This document shows, in pieces, positions 54,380 through 64,000 of a stretch of 64,000 nucleotides of DNA. Source of the DNA: Burhinus oedicnemus (taxonomy: Eukaryota; Chordata; Aves; Charadriiformes; Burhinidae). Positions within the stretch are counted from its first letter, which is position 1. The number at the start of each line of letters is the position of its first letter. The stretch covers positions 1,756,013-1,820,012 of the forward strand of contig VFFE01009182.1 in the NCBI GenBank assembly GCA_008921705.1, read 5' to 3'. The notes under the pieces are model-generated. The model did not search any database and was not told where the DNA came from. It was given only the letters and a program-made list of their open reading frames with translations. Position numbers and translations under genes: made by a program.

Positions 54380-54760
54380 CTAAAACCATTTATCTCGATT
54401 AATTTAGGATGTGTGGATTAATTTAAACTGTTGCCTTGGAGGTGAAAGGTCACCACTTCATCCAAAATCCACCCATACCTCTTATTTACAATAAACGTAA
54501 ACCTCCCTCTTTCATGTTTAAAATTATATCTTTCAGACTACATTTTTACCCCCAAAACTGTAGGCCTTCCATGTAATGTATTAAAAAAAGTTAGTGCCAT
54601 TTTATCTGTGGCTAGGTTTCATCAGTCCTATTTGTGGTTCAAAAAGATGGCCAGTTGCCCTAAAATAACAAAACCTAATCAATATGAGGCATGACGATAA
54701 TTGATTGAAATTCCTCAAATTAGGAGATCACTTCTAGTATACAAATAACACTAATAAGAG
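54380..54760. promoter_or_regulatory. Candidate conserved non-coding element with DR1 and repeated TAAT sites
   Basis: GATTAATTTA occurs at 54397-54406 and again at 54416-54425, followed by AGGTGA-A-AGGTCA at 54440-54452, a direct repeat with one-base spacing on the plus strand. Further right is GATAATTGATTGAAATTCC. No repeat family or coding frame fits. Function is inferred. Confidence 0.35.
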
Positions 54761-54949
54761 ACATCAGATTTCCTCAATCAAGTGCTACTTGAATTAAAAG
54801 GCATTTTGAAACACACACATTAGAATAAAATAATAAATGAAGGAACATAGATCAGTGAATGAAAGAATTAAAACAATTCCTCAAAAGAATATTGCAACAG
54901 ATAAGAGTTCTCCATAATTAAAGGTTCAAAAATCTCCTCAATTTTATGA

Positions 54950-55270
54950 AACCAGCATTTGTGCTGTCTCAACGCCACCAACGTGTCATTCAGCCTTCAG
55001 GCAAAGACTGTGCAAACACATCACACAGAACTGTCAGTTTAGAGCCCACAATATTTATTCCTCATGGTTTTGACCAAGAGCTACTAATAAAGAAGAATGC
55101 AAAAGGGGTCAAAGTCTGACATGTCTTGTGTCACGCAGCCATCATAAACTTACTTCAATGCAGAAGTGGACGATTGCCTTCTTCGTGTATGGCATCCTAT
55201 CACAATACAAGAGCTGGTGTAATTCACTATCAATCTTTGCACAAAGCAAATTAAAGTGACAAGATATGTC
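54950..55270. promoter_or_regulatory. Candidate conserved non-coding element with HNF4/COUP-type site
   Basis: Contains GGGTCA-A-AGTCTG at 55106-55118, close to the CAAAGTC-type DR1, within a repeat-free stretch of balanced composition that differs from the AT-rich flanks. It is 650 bp from the DR1 at 54440, so the two blocks may be one regulatory region. Confidence 0.3.
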
Positions 55271-57314
55271 TAGAGCAGTATTATCTTATTAAATCCTAAG
55301 GTATACCATCAATATATGGATAAGAATAAACTAACTTAAGTAAACTTATCAGTATTTTATCATAACTGGGGACCTAACAGCTCATGGAGAGTATAGATTA
55401 ATGTCATCTAATAGGCACCTATATCTTTATCCTCAGGGACCTTTCAATGAATGGAGTGCAAGCAGAGTCAAGATTTACCTTCTTTTATTTGGTGATTGCA
55501 GTGCTGGTTTTGAGATACACTACCAATTCTTTTTTAGCACTTTGTGTTTTAATATTACTATATGTTAGCGTCCAGCAAGACAACAGGCTACATTCATGTG
55601 TTTAGGCATATGAGTCTTGTTTTGCTACAAAATATCAAGACTTGCACCCTCTAATTCTCCATTAAGAAAAAAAATTTTTAAAAAATCAGGGAATTTTAAT
55701 TTTTGTATTGTTCAAGTGCCTCGTTTATCTGTGGCCCAAAAGATTCTTTGTCTTGGCTACGTAACAGCTCTCAGAATTGCAGTTAAGACTTACTATAAAC
55801 TCCATTCCATTCACTGTAAGTTTTTAACAAAATCAAAGATCCGTTATTTGCAAACATGGAACGCTCACAATATTTTTAAAAGGGGTTTTGAAATCTGTTC
55901 TCTGTCTGAGAAGGTTTACTTGTTTTGCCTGTATTCTTATTTGGATCTGTAAGTAGGAAATCAGATCTTAAACTGTAAAATCTGGTTGGAAATAAATAAA
56001 TAATTTCTTTGCTTGCAAGGAGAAGCTTTATATACCTAGTTATACCTAGGCTGAGATGAAACTTAACTTAGCAGAATGATTTTTTTCATTAGTCCTTCCT
56101 ACTATCTAGTTTGCTGGTATTCTGCAGCTTCTATTGCCAGGCTAGTCCAACTGCTCAGATGACTTGAAAGATTAAAAATAAACATAAATATAGATTTAGG
56201 GTACATTATGAATCTTTGTTTATGCAATCAAAAGTTAAAGCTCTATAGCACAAGAAATCAGCAACTGTTCCACCCCCCCACCTCCCCTTTACTACTTTTA
56301 ATAACTGTTAATATAATAAACAAATCTCACCAGGTCTCAATGTTCTGAATTCTGTCATATTGAACTTCTTAGGAAGCACTTCTCACTTACCTCCAAAGCA
56401 TCTGACTGAAGTGAGCAAGAAGTACCAGATGGCAGGAATATTATGTTTTAACAATATCTCCCTAAAAGTTCCAAATATTTGGTTTATCAAAGAGACAGGC
56501 ATGCTGCCAGACAGTTAGCCAGATCCATCATCATTGTCTATTTCATTTTGTCAAGAGAAGTATTCTGAAGCATATGCATTGATTTTTCCCCGTGAGAGGG
56601 AAGGGGAACAAGAGCCAGTGATGCTTACATTATATTAGGTATATATTCTGTGAATGCTCAAACACTTAAGTGGACTGATCTCCTACCCTATTTTTGCCAT
56701 ATTTACTGGCAGTGAGCAAAGCCTCCAGAAATCCTTACAAAGCAAAAGCTCTTCCATTACTGGAAAAGAAAAACAAAGCCAGCAACACCTACTTTTAAAG
56801 AAGGTATTACAGAAACTACAGCAATATTTTTCCTGATTTTGACATATTTGGAAAGGAGCAAGAGGGTAATGATACATCTGTTAGATGGGTATTTATTTTT
56901 CTACTATGCTTCTTTCACTTCTTTATGTTGTTCTAGGCCAATCAATACTTACCAGAACTGCTACACTGATTTTTATTCTCTCCCTCCCTCCCCCCCGCCC
57001 TTGGATCCAGCTTTTTCCACAAAAAGGTAACTCAGTATAAGCACTTGGAAAAGTGCTTATAAACTCTCTATGTAATTTCTTTCTTGAAGACTTGAAAGAA
57101 AAATCTTCAGTCATTTGTACTGACAATTTATCTACTTGTCCCAACACTCAGACACTATTAACAAATATTTTAACAAGGGCATTCTTTCTTTTCCTCAAAA
57201 TGATCTAAGTAAATATCCTCCAAGTGATTTTAAGGTCTGTTAACAATAGTTTTATTTGCCATTTAAAGCAAAAATAAATGTAAGCAAAAGTAATAAGCAA
57301 TACCTATTTATAGC

Positions 57315-57370
57315 TCTCCAAGAGAGTTGTACCAAGAATATGTCTCCAAGAGAGTTGTACCAAGAATATG
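57315..57370. repeat. Exact 28-bp tandem duplication
   Basis: The 28 bases at 57315-57342 (TCTCCAAGAGAGTTGTACCA and eight more) are repeated without a mismatch at 57343-57370. Confidence 0.98.
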
Positions 57371-57730
57371 TGCAATAGAATCATTGGCTGATTTATTTCT
57401 TTGGCTTACAACATCCAGTGAGGTTTTATTTATATCACATGCATATGCAACCAATTCATACCAAGTTATAAAAAGCTTTAATATATGCAGGCAAACTACA
57501 ATCTGAAAAGCCTTCTAAACATTCAGTATAGAATATTAAAGAATCTATTTCCTCTCCAGGTACCCAGTGTACAGGCTGAACATTTTTGCTCCTGCATAGC
57601 ACTATTATTTTCTATGTTTCAGTTTCTCCACTGAAGCCTCACTTCTAAAGAAACCTGTCCAGAATGCTCCATCTCAGCTAGTTCAACTTGTAACCTATCT
57701 TCTTTCTAAAGTAGATGTAAGAATTATGAC

Positions 57731-57815
57731 CCTGTGAGCCTCGTAAGTGAAGGAAGCTGGGCAAGAATGGTATTTGGACAGGAGACCACTTGCACTCATA
57801 ACACTGCAGGATATG
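57731..57815 (+). mobile_element. 5S-rRNA-like segment, probably head of an ancient SINE
   Basis: CTCGT, then GGAAGCTGGGCA, then TGGTATTTGGACAGGAGACC and CACTGCAGG line up in order with the 5S rRNA internal control region (CTCGT, GGAAGCTAAGCAGGG, GGTTAGTACTTGGATGGGAGACC, GTGCTGTAGG). About 10 bases are missing after the A box. 5S-derived heads are known in SINE3-type repeats such as AmnSINE1; a decayed 5S pseudogene is the alternative. No tail was identified downstream. Confidence 0.55.
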
Positions 57816-59439
57816 ATTAGTGATTCATTAGGTAGCATGCCTCCAGCCGAGTCCATATTAAACCTAACCTTCTCTACACTTTCTCTCCCCAGCTTAATAT
57901 ATCACACTTGTTAGATGTGAGAATGCTGCCTGTCTGTTCAAAGTGTTAAACAAAAGTCTGGAGCACTAGGAAATTAATTTCCAAAGGCAGTGGGAGGAAA
58001 AAAAAAAAGTAGATACATTGCATCTTTGACTGCATGGTTATCTGTCTTCAGAAGTTTCAAACTCTCAGGAATCCATCTTCCTCTAAAAACAACCTTAGAA
58101 TTCTTTTCCTCAACATCTCGAATTGGCATAAGGGTATTCTGGGCATCCAGGAAAACAGCGTGCTTTATTCTAGTTGTTGCTAAAATCTGCAACATCTGCA
58201 GTTTCTGCAGCAGCAAAAGTTTCACAGTGCAAGTAATACACAAGAAGCATGCTGAGCCAATGGCTCCAACTCTGCTCCTTCCCTTTTCTCTCTATATGCT
58301 TACCTGTATGATAGTAAAACATATCAGGTGGTCAGAAAAATATTCCTTCACTCCAATTAGAAGACAAGCCCAGGAAGCATTACCCCATTCTCACGAAGCT
58401 TTCTTGGTGATTTTCCATAGGACAAAAATACCTGCACACTACATTAACAGGAATACCATGGGATTAATATGACATAGCCTTTAACAAAGTCTGGCCTAAA
58501 CTTTGATGATAGTATATATGGTGAAATACTGATTTGGGCCCTTAAAGTGCGTGCTGAGACCATCTCAAAGATGCCAAAAGTACCACTGCAGGTAGCAGAA
58601 GAGACTAAGCGTTGCGTACAGTTATTCTCCATCCCCTTCACTGACAAATTCTGGCACTCTTTGGATGAAGAACGATACAGAAGTTATTTCATCCTCATGA
58701 CTGCTCTGAAAATACCAAGCAGCCTAGTAAGACACCTGGTCACAAATGCTACAAAGTATGGAAGAAATTTGTTGCCAAATAATGTATCTTCCTTTCTACT
58801 TTGCAAATTTATTACAGATTGGGTTTAAAATTGATTTGTGGCTTCCCTAATAGTGAAATTTTTTTCCCTCAGGGCAGATACAGCTGAAGGTGCTCTCCGT
58901 AAGTCAACAGCCAGCCTTCAATTGAAGATGAAATAATGGAGTTTTCATGGTGTTACAGACTTCTTTCTCAAGCTCCTGACTACACTGCTTACTACTGGAT
59001 GTGTTATGCATCATTATCTTGGCTTCCCAAGATAATGTCTAACAGAGCATAGGTGAAGCTTCTTGGATCTGTTAACCTCCTGATTATAGCTCTATGTTTA
59101 GCTTTGAGTCAATCTCTTAAGCTTTGTGTAATTACAAAAAGAAAACAACAAAACAACAAAACTTCCTGCTCTGCATTAGCCTCCAACATTGCCAAACCCT
59201 CCAAAAACAAAACTGTGGCGCCACTGATGCTGATGACAAAATTCCCAGCATCTTCTGCTGAGTCAAGGTTTCCTATACATTACAAGTTCTACCCAGTACA
59301 AAAAACATTTATTCTTCAATACAGCTGAGATCAACTGTGAATCAGAAAAAAAGCCAACAAAACCCACAACTTCAACTTTCAACCAGAAAGTATTTCACGC
59401 AGCTTACCTAGTAAGTTGGAACAGTTCTCTTACAAGATG

Positions 59440-59510
59440 TATTATATATTATATAATGTATTATGTATAGTATTGTATACATATATCACGTATAGTTTAT
59501 ACACACATAA
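59440..59510. repeat. AT-rich low-complexity stretch
   Basis: Mostly TATA/ATTATAT alternation (TATTATATATTATATAATGT) with a few G and C. Possible expanded TA microsatellite remnant. Confidence 0.7.
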
Positions 59511-61743
59511 AAAAATTGAGTCTTCACAGAATATCAATGATTTCAACAGTATTATCAGCACAATAGTTTCCTTGAATGCCGTTACTATTCAGTTTATGTC
59601 TATCTTGTATTTTTTGCCTTCTAGAGTTGTCTTTTTACAGAACATTATAGAACTTTGTAGAACATTTAAAAAATCAGCTTAGATATTCAAAGTTGATTGC
59701 CCACCTATGTATGCATATTTTATAAATGGATAAAGTTCAACTATTTGTAAGAATAGGAAACCTAACAAATCATTTATAAACATAGTTATCTGTAATTCTC
59801 ACTAGACTGAAGGAGAGGATTCTCCATAACAGAGTGGAGATTTATGTGCTTCAAAACTAAAAGATAGACTTGAGACATGGTTAAATGTTCAGGAAGGTAC
59901 CTCTTTCCAACTTTACATGAAATTTGGCTTACACTTGTGAACTTTTGTTTTGTTTTGTTTTTTTTAAATTTACTCAAGGCACTTGTTAGGGCTGGCAGAA
60001 TATTCTGCCAACACAGAATGTTATCTACACACATAGAATTCACCAAGCAATCCTGTCAAAGAGCAAAATTTCTTATAATCATTCCTTCATCACCAACATC
60101 ACCTTCCCCCCAACTTTTCCTGTTATTTCAAGTCCTTTCATTCTTCTTATTCAAGCAACATGGTTAGAAAATAGCAACCTAAACCAATTGGTGAAGAATG
60201 AGATGAACAGAAAAAAGCTAGGAAAGAAACTAAAACAATTGACAAGAAAACAAGATAGAAGAAAGTCTTTAACTATGAAATACAAGGAGGCAAGCTATAT
60301 GAATGAAACATGGAACACGGACAGAACTTGCAGACAAGCAGCACGGGGAACGAAAAATCTGTAAACTCAAGGGCATATTTTTCTTAATGGCCTAGAATAA
60401 ATCTAGAAGTTTCAACTCCAGTGATTTCTGTATAGTAAGCTAAGGCATCTCTCATTTTCCGGCCTACGCAGAGGAAAGTGTTCTAGAATTACAAATGCAA
60501 AGCATCAACTGTGAGGAGATTTCATATCTGAAACTTGCCAAGCAAGCTACACACATCTTTCAGTATAGCAAAAAACTAGGAAATAGATTTGACAGGAGAG
60601 GAAAAGGACAGAAAGAATAAGAAATGGCCATAGATTTTTTTCTATATCATATGACAACAAAAGTATACATAAATCTGCCTTCATTCCTTACTTCTCCACA
60701 TCAATATTGTAGCTATAGCTGGTCCTTACTTAAACAGATGTACACTACTTAATCTGAAAGAAGTTTATTCTACAAATGAATTGGGCTCTGAGGGACAGAT
60801 GAGCTCTCTGAAGGAATGATGCTTCATTTGGCATGTTAAATTGAATGAACAGGGAAATGCCAGAGCAGGAAGGTCAGACAGGTCTGACTGTCACCATGCA
60901 ACAACAGGTTTCCTCCAATTTCAGACAGGTCCAGGTCCAGAGCTACTCTTTCTTTCCTGAATCCTTCCTTGGCCTGTTTAGACTCCCAGAAATACATAGC
61001 TGAGGACAGGGGGAAAAGATCAGGAAGGACAGGCATAGCTCAATGTTTCTCCACACCAATGTCAGCTCCCCCCTAGCCCCTGTCCCAAATCCAGCAGTGT
61101 TGAATCACCCTCTACCTCTTTTCTCTTTCATAATGCAGTGCAGCGGGACTATCAAGTAACAGGAAGGAAAATTGTTACTGGAGGACAGATTCATGGTCCA
61201 CAATTCTACCATTCTCATCCTCCTGGACCTCAAGAGTTGCCTTGCTTTAAATGCCAGGGAAAGAGATGCAGCAGCAACATCAGTTTGAGTTACTCCCTCT
61301 TCCTTCACCATCAGCACTAGCACAGCTCTTCCTTCACCATCAACTCTGTTCTTAGACACCAGATCCCATTCTCCCTTCTGCCTTGGAATTCCTGAGTGGT
61401 ACTGGGCACGTCCTTTATATTAACAGTTAATCCAATTTTGCTAACCAACATCCACATGCAGTGACAAAAACGTGTCTGTTTTCCCACACAGTTCTCAGCA
61501 GGAAGGACAACAGCACTTATGAGCTAACACTGAAGAATGACTGAGGCAACATCTGCTGTAATTTATGAGGGAAAATCCTTGGTCTCAGCACTTGCAGCTT
61601 TCATGGAAGTAACTGAAAACCTCGGTCGTACTGTAGATGATATTTAAATTACTCCTAAAGTCTGTGTGGATCAGGAAGAAAAAGAAAAAAACCACCACAG
61701 ACAAAAGAACAGCACACACCCCCTCACCCTCACACCCCACCCC

Positions 61744-61763
61744 NNNNNNNNNNNNNNNNNNNN
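61744..61763. other. Assembly gap (20 N)
   Basis: Twenty N. The left flank (61700-61743) is C/A-rich low complexity (CACACCCCCTCACCCTCACA), which probably caused the break. The true missing length is unknown. Confidence 0.99.
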
Positions 61764-61939
61764 CTGTAAGATAGAGCCAGTTCCTTGTAATTTAACTTGC
61801 AACTCTTTCATCTTCATCTTTCCCTGGGGACAAATTCAGCCCTGACCTAAACAGACAAATTCCATTAAATTATACCAGGACTGAATCCAGTACTGCCAGG
61901 TCACCCAATACCCTCAGAAATATGGGTGAAACCTATTTT

Positions 61940-62580
61940 GTTCAAATGGAAAAAACAAATCGGTACAAGTTGCTGCACTATTTTTCCAATTACATCATCA
62001 TTCAATTTCTCTATTATCTGCATGTCGCTAAATTAAGTCAACAAGATATTTTAAATTGGTAATGAGACCTTTAGCCATTCACCACTTATTCCTGTTAAGG
62101 AATGATACAGAGGCCTGCTCTGTTCACAGAGAGTCATCTGTTTCTACGGCACAAATCGCAGTTCTCTGCAGTCACATGTTCTATTTCCTCATCGATGGAA
62201 CCCACACACATGACCTCTTCAGCAATCTTTCTTAAGAGTCAAATCATTGTTTTAAGACTGCTCTTAAGGCTAGGTTTCATTAAGCACTTAAGGATATATT
62301 GTCTATGCATTCATCCTGCAATCAATTTCAAGTGAAATCTGCCATAAGTCTCATGATTTCAATAGTCTATTAATAAAGACAATATTGTCTAATCACTTAT
62401 ACCTGTTATAATATTTAGTGACACAAAACCATTTTTAACTGCAAAGGTTTAGAAGTAGCCAATGACATCTGGTTAAGCACACTTTCAGATCATTATAGGA
62501 GGCGATGGTCAAGTGATTCTTGCCACAGTACACAGTTAATTGAAAAAGCACAATTTAAAGAGTGAATAAAGGGTTTCACA
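61940..62580. other. Repeat-free block of conserved-element texture
   Basis: No coding frame or repeat family. Holds TAAT/ATTA-rich segments such as CCAATTACATCATCATTCAA and ACAGTTAATTGAAAAAGC between less biased sequence. Listed as a possible regulatory block only. Confidence 0.2.
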
Positions 62581-64000
62581 AACTAGAGCAAGAGTAGCAT
62601 GATTATTAACAATTCTCTCTACTTTTACCAAACGCATGCAACATTACTATTTGAATTCTTCAGACATGCTTCAAGAATGCTGCATACATTGAACTTTGAA
62701 GATCGTTTGTAAACAACTTCAATATCTTGCATTAAAACTGGCAGGACCACTATGAAGACTTTCTGTGTACTTTCCAGCCCTAGCAAAAAACAGAAGGTAT
62801 CAATCATCCAGTTTTAACAGCAGCTGACTGAAGCTATTCATTGAGTTGCGCATTGCTACCACTGTGGCCCCATGAATAAGTCTCAATGTCTCCCCCTCCT
62901 TTTTTTGTTCCTCTAAGTGGACTCTTAACAGCACAATTTTTTTCACTCTCTGAATGGCTTTGAGAGACCAGCTGAAAAGAAACACCATTAGTAAAAACAA
63001 AAGTTTTCAAAGAAAAAGTGGGAACAAAGTAGACATATTAGAGACAACTTGTGATTCATGGCCTATACTGTGCTTTGCCCCTCTCTTTACCTCAATACAC
63101 TCTTCGGTTTTACTGCCGGATAAGAGCAGGGCAGACTACCATGCTTCTCCTAGCAACCAAAAATCACTTAGAGAAAAAAAGGCATGTTGCCTGCTGAAAG
63201 GGAGAACAGAGAAATTTAGGGTCATACAAAGCCAGGCGTATGTTCTTTTGCATTTTATCCTAAACTGAGCAGTTGTCAAAGAGGATTCAGTAAACAATAA
63301 CAAACAGTTCTGTTTTACACTGATTCATATTTAATTAAATATCTGTTTGTCTACTTGTCACACATTTCATTTTCTTTTAATTCAGTGTTCTAACAGTTCC
63401 TACTACTGTTTACAGTTTTGCCTTCAGGGGCACAATTCTATTCCTTATGGTTTCTAAAGTTATTTTCTTTCATTGTAAGTGTGTAGAGATATAATTATAC
63501 CTCTACATAGATAAAAACTTTTTTTAAATCTAGATGTACACACACAGAGAACTATTCTTAGAAGTTTAAAGACAACAGTACTAAAAGACAATTATCATAG
63601 GATGTCCCTATTCCAAATGCTGGGATTTTACCCCATGAGACTTGATCTTACAGAACAAGCTGTCTGGTCTCATTAGGTAAACATCGCATTGCACAGTTTA
63701 AGATGATGAATCAAATTCATGCAAAAGAAAAAAAATAACACAGAAGTTTATAATTCAGGCATACATCTGAATAGATACATCATATTCACTAGCTTAAAAC
63801 CAAAGCATTATATTTTAAAATCCAGTTTGGTAACAAAACAGATGTAACAGATCAAGGGTAAAGCACACTATTTCTGATAGTTAATTTTTTCCACTGAAAG
63901 CCCTTTGTTTAATAGCTGTTGCCTTGATGTAAACCAACTATTTTAGTTCACCCACTGAATTTCTCTTACATATCATAAAAATATACACACAAAAAATCCA

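Noticed and set aside
55617..55952. 111-residue ORF, plus strand
   Set aside because: AT-rich, no recognisable domain, no splice or promoter context; consistent with chance.
57990..58472. 160-residue ORF, plus strand
   Set aside because: Longest plain ORF outside CR1, but no family resemblance and competing open frames on the other strand; judged chance.
60873..60888. GTCAGAC-AG-GTCTGAC palindrome with CAGAC boxes
   Set aside because: 7-bp arms occur by chance; no surrounding support for a SMAD-type site.

Overview
The window is vertebrate intronic DNA from a bird genome. The avian call rests on several CR1 LINE copies with the sauropsid 3' end (tandem ATTCTATG-type octamers), an LTR remnant of an avian ERVL-like type, and one coding exon that reads as avian/vertebrate ROBO2. 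The species cannot be told from the sequence. A 20-base run of N shows a draft assembly.

The only host coding sequence I can support is one exon on the minus strand (19903-20229). It encodes the first immunoglobulin domain of the axon-guidance receptor ROBO2, with a clean AG acceptor, a GTGAGT donor and phase 1-1 boundaries. Everything to its right (20230-64000) is upstream intron and everything to its left (1-19902) is downstream intron. No second exon was found, so the flanking introns are at least 43.8 kb and 19.9 kb.

Mobile DNA: a 3.1 kb 5'-truncated CR1 LINE (23860-26925, minus) keeps the end of ORF1 and most of ORF2 (endonuclease, reverse transcriptase) but carries one stop and three frameshifts. 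Short CR1 tails lie at 17960-18251 (+), 32823-32875 (+), 40203-40345 (-), 43573-43925 (-), 53483-53597 (-) and 53598-53850 (-), with an older CR1-type tail near 10975-11035. A solitary LTR remnant lies at about 36405-36835. A 5S-rRNA-like segment at 57731-57815 resembles the head of an ancient 5S-derived SINE.

Simple repeats include a perfect 13-copy array of a 10-bp unit (35071-35200), a (CAAA)n tract, a G-tract-rich block (9541-9633), several poly(A)/poly(T) runs and an exact 28-bp tandem duplication (57315-57370).

The most interesting non-coding signals are candidate enhancers. The best is 15380-15740 in the downstream intron, with three nuclear-receptor half-sites in DR1 spacing and, 225 bp away, a 12-bp inverted repeat whose two arms each hold an AP-1/MARE core. 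Others are 38200-38660 (homeodomain plus POU octamer), 54380-54760 and 54950-55270 (DR1-like sites). These are inferred from motif and texture only. I found no new gene system, tRNA, CRISPR or bacterial-style operon.
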